NCBI GenBank assembly: GCA_001898415.1
Contig: MKTU01000021.1
Location: 1-64,000, forward strand
Source of the DNA: Rhodanobacter sp. 67-28
GTDB taxonomy: Bacteria > Pseudomonadota > Gammaproteobacteria > Xanthomonadales > Rhodanobacteraceae
Direction of reading: 5' to 3'
Length of the DNA stretch: 64,000 bases
Both the position numbers and the translations under genes were made by a program. The notes below the pieces were generated by a model. The model was not told where the DNA came from. It saw only the letters and a program-made list of their open reading frames with translations, and searched no databases. Each line of letters opens with the position of its first letter. Within the stretch, counting starts at the first letter, position 1. This document shows, one piece after another, positions 31,384 through 40,223 of the stretch.

Positions 31384-32553
31384 CTAAGCGGCGCCGGCCG
31401 TGTCGAAGAGATCCGCGCACTGCGCCGCTTCCGCACCCTTGGCGAGGGGTGCGGATCGGTGGTCAACGCGGCGGGCTTCAGCTTGCCAGACGGCAAGGCT
31501 CTCGTCGGTCACACCATCGAGCGGAGAGACACGATCGGGCGTAGCGGCCGACAGCCGTGCGGCGCGCAGATCTTCGTAGAACAAATCCGCGCCCGTGAAC
31601 GACCGTCCCGCTTCGATCGCCGCAACGGCCGTGGAGCCTGACCCGACGAAGACGTCGCAGATGAGATCCCCAGGTAGGGAGTAGAGAAGGATGACACGCT
31701 TGGCCAGGCGAACCGGGAACTGGGCGGGATGATCCCCATGAACTCGGTCCCGATGGTTTGCTCGAACCGTCGGGATGTCGCTCCAGACGTCCGTCGGCCA
31801 CGCCCCCAGCGGGTGGCCGGAGAGCTCGCCCTTGTTTGGCCCCTTGTAGGCGCGTTTGCCGGGTTGCTTCTGCGGCTGTCGCGCAGCGTTGGGGTTGAAC
31901 GTCGGCACAGGCCCCTTGCTGAATACCAGGATAGTCTCGTAGCGGTCGGCGAGGCGCCGCGCCGGCGTGAGGCCGTGGGGCTGAACCCAGACGACACGGC
32001 TCTGGAACGTGAGGCCGGCCCGGCGCAGATCGTCGAAGAGCATCACGTCCAAGGGATAGAGCCCACCGTGATCGTCCGACGTCTTGCCTACATTGAGGCA
32101 CACCACGCCGCCAGGCCGCGTCGTGCGCGCCAGCTCGCTGATTACTTGCATGAGCCAGCCGTGGAAGTAGGTCATGGCCAGCGCATCCGCGCCAGCGGCG
32201 TTGCCGTACCGCTTCCCCAGGTTGTAGGGCGGCGAGGTCATGTGGACCTGGACGCTGTCGTCTGGGATGGCGGCGAGGAAGTCGAGCACGTCGGCCTTGG
32301 CGGTGGAGTCCACTATCGACCTCAGGAAGTCGAGCTGCTGCTGGCGCCGCTCGGCCGCGCGCTGCGCGATGCGGCTCTCTGTCTTCCGGGCGCCCGTCCG
32401 AAGCGCGGCGCGGTAGATCGCACCCTTGGACAGCCCTGTGATGTCCTGCACTTCGGCGTAGGTGCGCGTTGCCAGGAGCCCGGCGAGTGCGGCGTCATCC
32501 GGCACGGCGGTGTTGGCGGCTGATGGCCGCGCTTTCACGAGATCTGTGTTCAT
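31384..32553 (-). CDS. DNA methyltransferase (N4-cytosine/N6-adenine, beta class) with N-terminal HTH
   Basis: Protein of 389 aa. The catalytic motif IV VHMTSPPYNLGKRYG comes first and the SAM-binding motif I ICDVFVGSGSTAVAAIEAG comes near the C-terminus, the order of beta-class methyltransferases; TSPPY is common in N4-cytosine and in some N6-adenine enzymes. An N-terminal segment (TYAEVQDITGLSKGAIYRAA) looks like a helix-turn-helix. No restriction enzyme gene lies next to it, so it appears to be an orphan that may protect the plasmid from host restriction or act in regulation. The ATG at 32553 is preferred over starts at 32577 and 32655. Confidence 0.85.
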   Translation of the reverse strand: MNTDLVKARPSAANTAVPDDAALAGLLATRTYAEVQDITGLSKGAIYRAALRTGARKTESRIAQRAAERRQQQLDFLRSIVDSTAKADVLDFLAAIPDDSVQVHMTSPPYNLGKRYGNAAGADALAMTYFHGWLMQVISELARTTRPGGVVCLNVGKTSDDHGGLYPLDVMLFDDLRRAGLTFQSRVVWVQPHGLTPARRLADRYETILVFSKGPVPTFNPNAARQPQKQPGKRAYKGPNKGELSGHPLGAWPTDVWSDIPTVRANHRDRVHGDHPAQFPVRLAKRVILLYSLPGDLICDVFVGSGSTAVAAIEAGRSFTGADLFYEDLRAARLSAATPDRVSPLDGVTDESLAVWQAEARRVDHRSAPLAKGAEAAQCADLFDTAGAA

Positions 32554-32614
32554 GGACGTGTTCCCTGTGCCTGGCATCGCGCGACGCCAGCGGACGGAGT
32601 AAGCGCGGCGCGGA

Positions 32615-33328
32615 TCACGCCAAAGTTGCGGCAGCCCCGAAAAGGGTGGCGTCACCGCGGGTGGAGTCGGGCGCGTCTGGCGCGCGAAAGCGAAGATTGG
32701 TCGCGCTAATCGTCGCGCTGAAGCGGTGACGGGAGCCGCGCTTCGTCATGTAAATGCGCACGGTGCCGGCTGCAGGGTGCACGGCCTCGACGATCCCGGT
32801 GGAGTACACCGTCTGGTTGATCTCCACGTCGCGCAGCCGCGTACCGGGCGAAAGTCGAAGTTCGGCCAGCCGCGCCGTTGCCGCTGCGGTTGCTCGCTCC
32901 GTCTCGACGGCCTTGCGGGCGACGAAGATCTCCATCGCGACCATGCGATCGGTGATGTCGGCGAACGTCGGCGTACCGCGCCACCCGTCGCCACGCTCGT
33001 GGATCTCCCCAGCACCGTCGAAGATCCAGGCTTCGCAGAACTTCCGTCCGTCGGCATGGTGCCGGTACACCAGGGCCCAGGTACCGCGCCGACCGGCCTT
33101 CAGCGCGACGCGCAACGTTTGGAGGCACTGCTGGGCGTCGGCCCAATCCTTGTGCGCGTGGACGTGCAGATCGTCAAGCCTGTCTTCCAACACCGGGTAG
33201 CCGCTATCCCAGGCGAAGCGGCAGGCGTCGTCGAACATGTCTTGGTAGAAGACCTTACCGTCAAGTGCGGCCTCGACCGCTGCGCGCAGCGCGTGAATCG
33301 CAAGGAGGTGCCTGGCTTCGTGGTGCAT
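32615..33328 (-). CDS. Hypothetical protein, paralogue of the 49987 gene
   Basis: Protein of 237 aa. Its opening (HLLAIHALRAAVEAALDGKV) and middle (FVARKAVETERATAAATARL) match the protein at 49987 (HLIAIPGLRAAVEAALDAGI; RRVVETERKTAAALAKLAGT), and both close with a short beta-rich domain (VYSTGIVEAVHPAAGTVRIY; YTWSSGIVTSVDPATGDIVL) that might bind nucleic acid. The family is not named. It lies 61 bp upstream of the methyltransferase gene. Confidence 0.6.
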   Translation of the reverse strand: MHHEARHLLAIHALRAAVEAALDGKVFYQDMFDDACRFAWDSGYPVLEDRLDDLHVHAHKDWADAQQCLQTLRVALKAGRRGTWALVYRHHADGRKFCEAWIFDGAGEIHERGDGWRGTPTFADITDRMVAMEIFVARKAVETERATAAATARLAELRLSPGTRLRDVEINQTVYSTGIVEAVHPAAGTVRIYMTKRGSRHRFSATISATNLRFRAPDAPDSTRGDATLFGAAATLA

Positions 33329-33407
33329 GGACTGGCTCCGCCAATGATGGTCAGAGCCAGTCTCACTGAGTCATGCAAACGCAAAAGATAGCGAGGAGTC
33401 TGATTCG

Positions 33408-34520
33408 CTAGTGGGACCGGCAAACCCTAGGATTACGCCGCGCAAGCCCTTCAAACCATGCCGCGACGGGTTCATCCTTCAATGCTGCCAGTGCGAATGC
33501 GGTTGCCACGTCTGTGTCGATAACTGAGGTTATCACCCGGGTAGGCACCGAGATCGGTTCTTTCGTATCGCGCAGTGAAAATGCATCCTTGAGTTGTGGC
33601 TTACCTCGCATTCGTTCGACGACGTCGTGGACAAAGCCGTCGGCCAATAGAGCTTCTTCAACCAGGACAGTTCCAGGGCCACCTTTTGCGACGGCGTACA
33701 TATCCTCAAGGACTTCCGTGATCTCGATCTGTTGCTGATTGAACCGCAAGGAATAGTCGGTCACTCCAGCATCGATGGCCTTGTCGTACGCGCCTAACGC
33801 GAGCCATGCCATGACGGCTGCTTGTTCCATCTGAAAATCATCCAAGGGGAGGTAGTCGACGGCGGTGTCCAGATACTTGGCCATCTCGTCGAAACGACCA
33901 AGCTCAAGCGAGCTTAGGGCTAACGCGTAGGAGGCGCCGCACATTGCCTCGTCTAGGCCAAGCGCGTCGCGTAGTTCCATGGCACGGCCCCGGTCAGCGC
34001 CGCGCGTCCCCTCCAACGTAGCGATGATCTCCGACGACCGAGTAACGATGCGCGTGAACCACCCTGCTTTTCCCGTGTAGCGGGTATCACAGTCATCCGA
34101 TGGCGGCACGAACCTCACGGCATCCAACATGGCGAGAGATAGCAGGGGACACAGTGTGAGAACTGCATAGAGCAGAGTTGCATCGTGCGCTGGATCAATT
34201 AAGTTTCCTGGTGTCGCACAGTCGTTCAGGAACTCATTCATCACGTCCATTCCAGTGCCGATTCGTTCGTCCTCGCCAAGCTGGACGGCAACATTTGGAT
34301 CGAGCACGCGATCAAGCAACACAGTTAGACACGCGGACGTAGTCTCGCCCGGCGTCTTGTGAGCCGAACCCTTCAGTGTGTTGTAGTTGGGAAACCCGTG
34401 CATCTTCGCGACAGCCTCAAGCGCATGCGTTTGCTTGATTGTCGTTCCACCGTCTGCGAGAAAGGCGCGCAAACGCGTGGCCTGTTGCTTGAAGCGAGAA
34501 ATCTCCGTCTTCTCTTTCAT
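33408..34520 (-). CDS. Protein with N-terminal glyoxalase-related (Glyoxalase_8-like) helical domain
   Basis: Protein of 370 aa. The N-terminal 60 residues (FLADGGTTIKQTHALEAVAK followed by MHGFPNYNTLKGS) match the short domain seen in plasmid proteins annotated as glyoxalase superfamily, typically S-x-A-L-E-x-x-A-x-x-x-G-F-x-x-W/Y-x-T. The rest is helical with TPR-like content (ASYALALSSLELGRFDEMAK, AAVMAWLALGAYDKAID) and is not recognised. Codon use looks less G+C-biased than in neighbours, suggesting more recent arrival. The stretch 34521-34816 upstream has no convincing gene. Confidence 0.55.
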   Translation of the reverse strand: MKEKTEISRFKQQATRLRAFLADGGTTIKQTHALEAVAKMHGFPNYNTLKGSAHKTPGETTSACLTVLLDRVLDPNVAVQLGEDERIGTGMDVMNEFLNDCATPGNLIDPAHDATLLYAVLTLCPLLSLAMLDAVRFVPPSDDCDTRYTGKAGWFTRIVTRSSEIIATLEGTRGADRGRAMELRDALGLDEAMCGASYALALSSLELGRFDEMAKYLDTAVDYLPLDDFQMEQAAVMAWLALGAYDKAIDAGVTDYSLRFNQQQIEITEVLEDMYAVAKGGPGTVLVEEALLADGFVHDVVERMRGKPQLKDAFSLRDTKEPISVPTRVITSVIDTDVATAFALAALKDEPVAAWFEGLARRNPRVCRSH

Positions 34521-34816
34521 ATGTCACCTCTGTCCCGGAGGTTGTGTGTGTGGTGCCCGCGTTGCCACTCGACCTCCAGCATGGAAGTGAGTGAGTGAAA
34601 TCGGATGGGTTTCGGCGCCGTTTGCCGTGCGCCGTAGCGCTGCGGGCGGACAGGTGGCAGGACCGTGGGTGATTCTGGCACCGCCTCGGACGGATTACCA
34701 CGGTTGGTTGGGATTCGCTAACCAGCCCATTAGCCAGTCATAGTGGCGTGGGTGAGCGGACCAAGACCGTTGCAATATCGCAGCATGCAGTAGTTGCTCG
34801 CCGATCCCTCCATGAG

Positions 34817-35209
34817 CTACCCGACGATGCGGCGGGAGCGGCCCAGGGCGACGGCCGCCGCCTCCGCGTCCCGGAGCACGGTTTCGGACCAGTCGACGCG
34901 GCCGGTCACTTGGATGCGGCCAATCTCGGCGATGCAGCCGCACACTCCACTTCCCGCGACGTGCGTGGCCTCTTCGCGGAGGCAGTACCGGAAGCGCACG
35001 CCCTCGCGCTGGAAGGCCGTTTCGAACAGAAGTGCGTCGATCGCCGCGGACCAGCTTGGGTCTGGCTTGGGCTGCTCTGCCGGGCACAGCCAGGCGTTGC
35101 AACGGTAGGAGCCTCCCCGGTACTCGAACAGGTCGCCGATGGATGGCGCGAGACTCCGCTCCCTTGCGGCGCCGGGAATCTGGTGTGGATTCTGGTGATT
35201 TGGAATCAT
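34817..35209 (-). CDS. Hypothetical protein with scattered Cys
   Basis: Protein of 130 aa from the ATG at 35209. Has Cys at SYRCNAWLCPAEQP, FRYCLREEA and GSGVCGCIAEIG, enough for a zinc site. No recognised family. It ends at 34817 and is followed by the 296-bp gap before the 370-aa gene. Confidence 0.5.
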   Translation of the reverse strand: MIPNHQNPHQIPGAARERSLAPSIGDLFEYRGGSYRCNAWLCPAEQPKPDPSWSAAIDALLFETAFQREGVRFRYCLREEATHVAGSGVCGCIAEIGRIQVTGRVDWSETVLRDAEAAAVALGRSRRIVG

Positions 35210-35288
35210 GGCGTCCTCGGGAACCCGGGGGTTGTCTGCTCCGTGCCGCGCGGTCACCGCGCGAATCGATGGTGGCCGTTCCGTAGAG

Positions 35289-35795
35289 CTACGCCGCCGT
35301 CGCGTGGGTCTCGAACAGGGCCCGGCCTTCCGCCTGCGGTAACTCGTTCAGGATTCGAATGTCCTGGCCGTGTTTCGCACGCAACGCCACACCGATCCCG
35401 GCGCTGTAGGGTCGCGGCAAGGTGAACAGGCCATCCCCGGTCAGGAAGAGGCAGTGCGCCTTCATGTGGCGCTTGAACTGGCGATCGACGTCGCGCCGCG
35501 TGAGTTCGTCGGCCACCAACCCGTCGAGATAGCTGTCGAGCGAGTCGTGGTGGTGGGTCTCTGTGCCGAAGGTCCACGTCTGGGTGAGCGCATGGTCGTG
35601 CGCGCGGCGAAGCAGGTCACGAACTTTCTCGTCGTTACTGGCCGGTGTCACGTTGGTTGAACCGCCGTTGCCGCGGTTCTCGAGGTGAGCGGCACGGACG
35701 CCGTCGAGGTAGAGCGTGGCGGTGAAACAGATCGTCTCCTCGGACAGCGGTTTGAACTCACGCAAGTTTTTGAACGTGATGTTGGGTGCGGACAT
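35289..35795 (-). CDS. Conserved plasmid-type hypothetical protein
   Basis: Protein of 168 aa. The N-terminal region (SEETICFTATLYLDGVRAAH followed by LENRGNGGSTNVTPA) is typical of a small family seen on large plasmids and phages, with an F-T-A-x-L-Y-x-D-G strand and an N-x-G-x-G-G loop. The C-terminal half has a helical region rich in His and charged residues. Function unknown. Confidence 0.6.
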   Translation of the reverse strand: MSAPNITFKNLREFKPLSEETICFTATLYLDGVRAAHLENRGNGGSTNVTPASNDEKVRDLLRRAHDHALTQTWTFGTETHHHDSLDSYLDGLVADELTRRDVDRQFKRHMKAHCLFLTGDGLFTLPRPYSAGIGVALRAKHGQDIRILNELPQAEGRALFETHATAA

Positions 35796-35904
35796 CGGGT
35801 TCTCCGTCGGCTGGTACTCAACACCAGGGTGTCAGAGCCGTTCTGATGGAAAAGATCATTTCCATTCCGGAGGTTGGAACCATTGCGGCGCAGGCCGCCA
35901 CGGC

Positions 35905-38900
35905 TCACGCACCGAACAGGTGATTGATGTCCTCGGCCGACCAGCTGAAAGAGGCCTCGCCCTCGCCGTTCAAGATCGCATCGGCCAGAGCGGCCTTTCG
36001 CGCTTTCAGGAGCTCTATCCGCTCTTCGACCGTGTCCTTGGCAATCAGGCGGTACACGTTCACGGCCTTGTCCTGGCCGATACGGTGCGCGCGATCAGTG
36101 GCCTGGTCTTCGGCTGCCGGGTTCCACCAGGGGTCGTAGTGGATCACCGTGTCCGCGGCGGTAAGGTTGAGGCCAACGCCGCCGGCCTTGAGCGAGAGCA
36201 GGAACACGGGCGCGTCGCCCGACTGGAACGCATCGACGACCGCCCCGCGGTGGGTGGTCTGGCCGGTGAGCATGGCGTAGCCGATGCCGAGTTCCTGCAG
36301 GCGCGCGGCGATACGGTCGAGCATCGTGGTGAAGCTGGAAAACACAAGCATGCGGTGACCACCATCTATCGCTTCGCTCACCAGCTCCATGAGCGCGTCC
36401 ATCTTGGCGCTGGCCTTCACTTTCTTGGCGGACGCCATCGGGGCCAGTGCCGGGTCGCAACACACCTGCCGGAGTTTCAGCAGCGCATCGAGCACTTCGA
36501 CACCGCACCGGTTCAAGCCGTGCTCGGCGATCGCCGCGAGGACGGCGGCGTGTTGGGTCGCCCGAAGGGTTTCGTAGAGGGCGCGCTGGGCCGGCCCCAA
36601 CTCCACGGCGACGGTGCTCACCGTTTTTGGCGGCAGCTCGCTCGCCACTTGTTCCTTCGTGCGTCGTAGAAGGAACGGTGCGATGCGGCGCGTCAGCGCC
36701 TGGCGGTGGAGCTCGGAGCCCCGTTTCTCGATCGGCGCCGCGATTGCACGGGTGAATGCCTTCTCGCCGCCCAGCAGGCCAGGGGCGGCCATGTCGAGCT
36801 GGGACCAGAGATCAAGCAGGCGATTTTCGAGAGGGGTACCGGTCAGGTTGATGTGCCGCGTCGCCTTGAGCCGACGCAGGGCCTTCGCGGTGGTGGTGCG
36901 GGGGTTCTTGGCGTTCTGGGACTCGTCGGCGACTACCAGGGCGAAGTGCTGGGACTCCAGGCGTTCGATGTCCTTGACCGCCGTACCGTACGTGGTGATC
37001 AGGACGTCGGCCTCCCGGGCCCGCTGGTGAACGCGGTCGCGCCCGCTGCCGTGCAGGACCTCGACCTTCAGGCTCGGGGCAAAGCTCGCGCAGGCCTGCG
37101 CCCACGTCGGGGCGACGGAGGTCGGCACGATGACTAGCGCCGGTTCGTCGAGGCGCCCAGTGTCCTTCAGGTGGAGCACGTGGGCGATCAGCTGCAACGT
37201 CTTGCCGAGACCCATGTCGTCGCCGAGAACGCCGCCGATACCGGCGTCCGCGAGCGCGTTCAGCCAGCGCAGCCCTTCCCGCTGGTAGTGGCGCAGTTCG
37301 CCGACGAAGGCCGAAGAGGTTTCAGGCAGGGGTTCCTGGCTGATCGCGACCAGGCGCTTCAGGGCCTTGCGCACGTCGCGGAGCACAGGTGGCGCGTTCG
37401 CACCGACCTCGTTTGCCGCAAGCGCCGCCTGGATGCGGGTCAGCCGGATCTTGCCGCCGGCCCGGCGGTCACCGGCATCAAGCCACTCGGCGACCGGGGC
37501 GAGCATCGTCCGCAGATCCGCCAGTGGGATACGCACCAACGCGCCACTGGAAAGACGCACCGTCCAGCGTGCGGCCGGTTCCTCGCCTTGGGTGGGCTTC
37601 ATCGGGAAACGCTGATCGGCCAGGGTTGCCGCCATGACCTCCGCCAGCGAGTACGGCACCCCATCGACCGTAATGCCCACGTCGAGATCGAACGCGTCGT
37701 CGCTGGACACAGTGATCGTGTGGTAGGCCTGCGTGTCGATGTCCCGGGCCTGCAAGTCGTCGCTGCGGATGACGCGCATGTCGGCTGCCTCGCAGAGATC
37801 GAGAGCCTGCGCGAAGTGTTGTACATCGTCGATATCCACGCCGCCGGCATTGATGCACTGGGCGGCGTCGCCGCGCCGTCCGGTACCGCCGAGCAGGCGG
37901 CGATCCCGAAACTGGAGCCCGGCGTCGATGATGGCCTCGATGGTGGCGCCGTGCAGGACGCTGTCCCGGTGGATGCGGGTCACCGCGGTTGTCGTGCGGA
38001 TCTCGACGCGACCTTCGCCGGAGAACGCCGCTGGCGACACCTCCGTGCCGTCATAGTCAAAGGTGAGTATGGCTGTAGGGCAGGCAGTCCCTTCGGGATC
38101 CTTGACGATGTGGCCACGGAGCACAGCTGTGGCGGGGCCGTGCACGTCCCTGGCTGGTGACACAGCTGCCGGCAACGGAATGACGGGGGCCACGCCCGTG
38201 CGGGTCATGTACGCGCGAATGGGCGCAACCTGGGTAGACAGCGCAACGAGACGCTTGCGATTTACCTTCTCGATGAGCGCTTCGTCGCCGAGAACGCGGC
38301 GCATGACCCGTGTGGTGCGGTTGAAGGCCCATAAGCTCCGGAGACGGATGAGTTCGTCGACGACCGTCCCATGCGCATCGGCGAGCACCAGCTGCTGGAT
38401 GCCATCGTCAACTTCGTCGCGCACCCATTGTGGCTTGGGAAGGATGGGTTCAGCGTAGATCAGGGGGTGGCTGCCGAACTGCTTCATGAAGACCCGCTTG
38501 GCGGACAGCAGATCCTCGAAAATGGCTTCCTTCGCGTAGCTGTCGATCAGCCCGTGATCCTTGGGCAGGGCCGAACCGTGTCCCCTCTCGTTGCTCGCCC
38601 GTCGGCCGTACGTTTGCCGCAGCAGGGCCACCTTGCTTGCGTCGCCTAACGACAGGGCGTCTGGCCGCAGGTCGGTGTCCTCCGCCTCCTTCGTGGGGCG
38701 GTAACCCTTTGGCTCCAGGCCCGTGAGTGGCTCGAAGAAGACCAGATTCACCGGCACGGAGTATTTGGTCGCGGCCGACGCCTTCTGCGGCTTGAGCACG
38801 AGTCCAAAGGTCATCGTTGGCTGTGGTGGCCGCTTTCCAACGTCAAATGCCGGATCGCCCCAGCCCCTGGCCAGGTTGTCCAACGTGGCGATCAAACTCG

Positions 38901-39273
38901 CCGGCGCCTGATCCGCGGAGAACTCGGTTCGGGCAGCCTCCCACAGCACCATGGCGTGAACGCACCGGTGCGAGCCGCATGGGCACTCAAAGGATACGTC
39001 TGGCTCACTGGGAGTACCGGTCACACGCGCCCGGAGGTGGTAGTCCGCATCCTGCCCCCGGTAGCCCACTTTCGCCGACACCACGACTTCATGGTCGCCA
39101 TGCGCGCCAAGCGAGAGGCTCACCGCATCGAAGTTGGCGGGGTTCTTGTAGTAATCCGACCCATAGCCAAACATCGGCCGCGTCGATTGCATGCGCAGTC
39201 GCTCGGCCTGAGCCTGGAGCTCCTTGGTAATCGTCCAGTTCGCGATACCTTCCGAGAATTCGCGGATCTTCAC
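35905..39273 (-). CDS. SNF2-family helicase with SWIM zinc finger
   Basis: Protein of 1122 aa. The GTG at 39273 begins the coherent N-terminus (VKIREFSEGIANWTITKELQ); the open frame runs upstream to 39693 but there it is a shadow of the next gene. A SWIM zinc finger (FECPCGSHRCVHAMVLWEA) is near residue 90. The SNF2 motor starts near 640: GDDMGLGKTLQLIAHVL (motif I), VVADESQNAKNP (II), LTGTPLENRLLDLWSQLD (III), VFSSFTTMLDRIAARL (IV), SLKAGGVGLNLTAADTV (V) and QATDRAHRIGQDKAVNVYR (VI). It belongs to the HepA/RapA-like bacterial branch and should move on or remodel nucleic acid-protein complexes, for example freeing RNA polymerase or acting in anti-phage defence. Confidence 0.93.
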   Translation of the reverse strand: MKIREFSEGIANWTITKELQAQAERLRMQSTRPMFGYGSDYYKNPANFDAVSLSLGAHGDHEVVVSAKVGYRGQDADYHLRARVTGTPSEPDVSFECPCGSHRCVHAMVLWEAARTEFSADQAPASLIATLDNLARGWGDPAFDVGKRPPQPTMTFGLVLKPQKASAATKYSVPVNLVFFEPLTGLEPKGYRPTKEAEDTDLRPDALSLGDASKVALLRQTYGRRASNERGHGSALPKDHGLIDSYAKEAIFEDLLSAKRVFMKQFGSHPLIYAEPILPKPQWVRDEVDDGIQQLVLADAHGTVVDELIRLRSLWAFNRTTRVMRRVLGDEALIEKVNRKRLVALSTQVAPIRAYMTRTGVAPVIPLPAAVSPARDVHGPATAVLRGHIVKDPEGTACPTAILTFDYDGTEVSPAAFSGEGRVEIRTTTAVTRIHRDSVLHGATIEAIIDAGLQFRDRRLLGGTGRRGDAAQCINAGGVDIDDVQHFAQALDLCEAADMRVIRSDDLQARDIDTQAYHTITVSSDDAFDLDVGITVDGVPYSLAEVMAATLADQRFPMKPTQGEEPAARWTVRLSSGALVRIPLADLRTMLAPVAEWLDAGDRRAGGKIRLTRIQAALAANEVGANAPPVLRDVRKALKRLVAISQEPLPETSSAFVGELRHYQREGLRWLNALADAGIGGVLGDDMGLGKTLQLIAHVLHLKDTGRLDEPALVIVPTSVAPTWAQACASFAPSLKVEVLHGSGRDRVHQRAREADVLITTYGTAVKDIERLESQHFALVVADESQNAKNPRTTTAKALRRLKATRHINLTGTPLENRLLDLWSQLDMAAPGLLGGEKAFTRAIAAPIEKRGSELHRQALTRRIAPFLLRRTKEQVASELPPKTVSTVAVELGPAQRALYETLRATQHAAVLAAIAEHGLNRCGVEVLDALLKLRQVCCDPALAPMASAKKVKASAKMDALMELVSEAIDGGHRMLVFSSFTTMLDRIAARLQELGIGYAMLTGQTTHRGAVVDAFQSGDAPVFLLSLKAGGVGLNLTAADTVIHYDPWWNPAAEDQATDRAHRIGQDKAVNVYRLIAKDTVEERIELLKARKAALADAILNGEGEASFSWSAEDINHLFGA

Positions 39274-39331
39274 AGGACGGGCTCCGGTGTGGTGCAGTCG
39301 GTGGTCGCGGGCTGTCGTGGGCGGTTGGCTC

Positions 39332-40084
39332 TCATGCCGCCGCTGGCATGCGTGGCTTGCGGATTTCGGCGAACCGCTTGTCCGTGCAGTATTCGACGAA
39401 GACGTTCGCGCATTGGTTGCAGTGCCAGCTGATGAAGGTGAAACCCCGATCGTACCCTCCCCCCCAGTCGAAGAGAGTACCGCCGCAGGCGCACGGCTGG
39501 TGCGCGCGCGAATCGACTGGGTCGTTTGCTTTCGCTTCGAGCGAGTAATTGATCGGGCCGCCGCTAGCGTGCGCGAGCTTGAGCGTGTCCATCTCCGGGT
39601 CGGGGATCTTGCCGGCCAGTGCCGCCTCGACGATAGCGATCGCGCGGTGCGGGTACCCCGAGATCCACCAGTCCCAGACATCGTATGCGGCACGCTGGCT
39701 CAGGCCGTGCTGCTTGAGCACGTCTTTTGCCCACCAACCGGCGTACTGCCATGTGCTGCCGGCGCGACTGCGCCCCAGGCGGCGGTTTTCGCCGAAGACG
39801 GTAAGTACGTTGTCCTTGAACTGGGGAATGTAGGGCGCGAGGGCATGGGCTGCGCAGAGCGCTTCGCTGGCCGCGTGGCGCGCTGCGGCCACCGCTGCGT
39901 AGCCACGACCACGGTATCGGTGCGGCCGGCGAGGCGCCTGGATAGCCTGCTCAAGTTCCTCGATCGTCCCCGCGGCCTGAAGACCAGCAATGTAAGCGGC
40001 GGTTGTGAGGCGGTTCAGCGTGGCGCCGACGGCCGCCGGCGTTGCCGTAGAGGAGTTGCTGGCAGAAGTGTGGCTTTGGATCAT
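39332..40084 (-). CDS. Hypothetical protein with C-terminal zinc finger
   Basis: Protein of 250 aa. The N-terminal part is helical (LTTAAYIAGLQAAGTIEELE), the middle Trp-rich (STWQYAGWWAKDVLKQHGL, YDVWDWWISGYPHRAIAIVE), and the C-terminal part has two Cys pairs (QPCACGGTLFDWGGG and ISWHCNQCANVFVEYC). Not recognised. It lies 58 bp upstream of the helicase gene, so the two may be co-transcribed. Confidence 0.58.
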   Translation of the reverse strand: MIQSHTSASNSSTATPAAVGATLNRLTTAAYIAGLQAAGTIEELEQAIQAPRRPHRYRGRGYAAVAAARHAASEALCAAHALAPYIPQFKDNVLTVFGENRRLGRSRAGSTWQYAGWWAKDVLKQHGLSQRAAYDVWDWWISGYPHRAIAIVEAALAGKIPDPEMDTLKLAHASGGPINYSLEAKANDPVDSRAHQPCACGGTLFDWGGGYDRGFTFISWHCNQCANVFVEYCTDKRFAEIRKPRMPAAA

Positions 40085-40223
40085 GGCGCACCTCGGTCTG
40101 GATGCTCCATCCTCTCAGATGCGCGCACCCTGCAAAATTGCAGGGGATTGTTTGATATGGCGCTCGGCGCCCGCCGCGATGTCGGCAAGGCGGCATCGGT
40201 TAGACGGCTGGCGACAGGCATCG

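Noticed and set aside
37171-38160. Plus-strand frame of 329 aa opposite the SNF2 helicase
   Set aside because: Antisense shadow of a gene with all helicase motifs.
39273-39693. Upstream extension of the SNF2 helicase frame
   Set aside because: The extra residues are Ser/Arg/Thr-rich and overlap the 250-aa zinc-finger gene; the GTG at 39273 begins a natural protein start.
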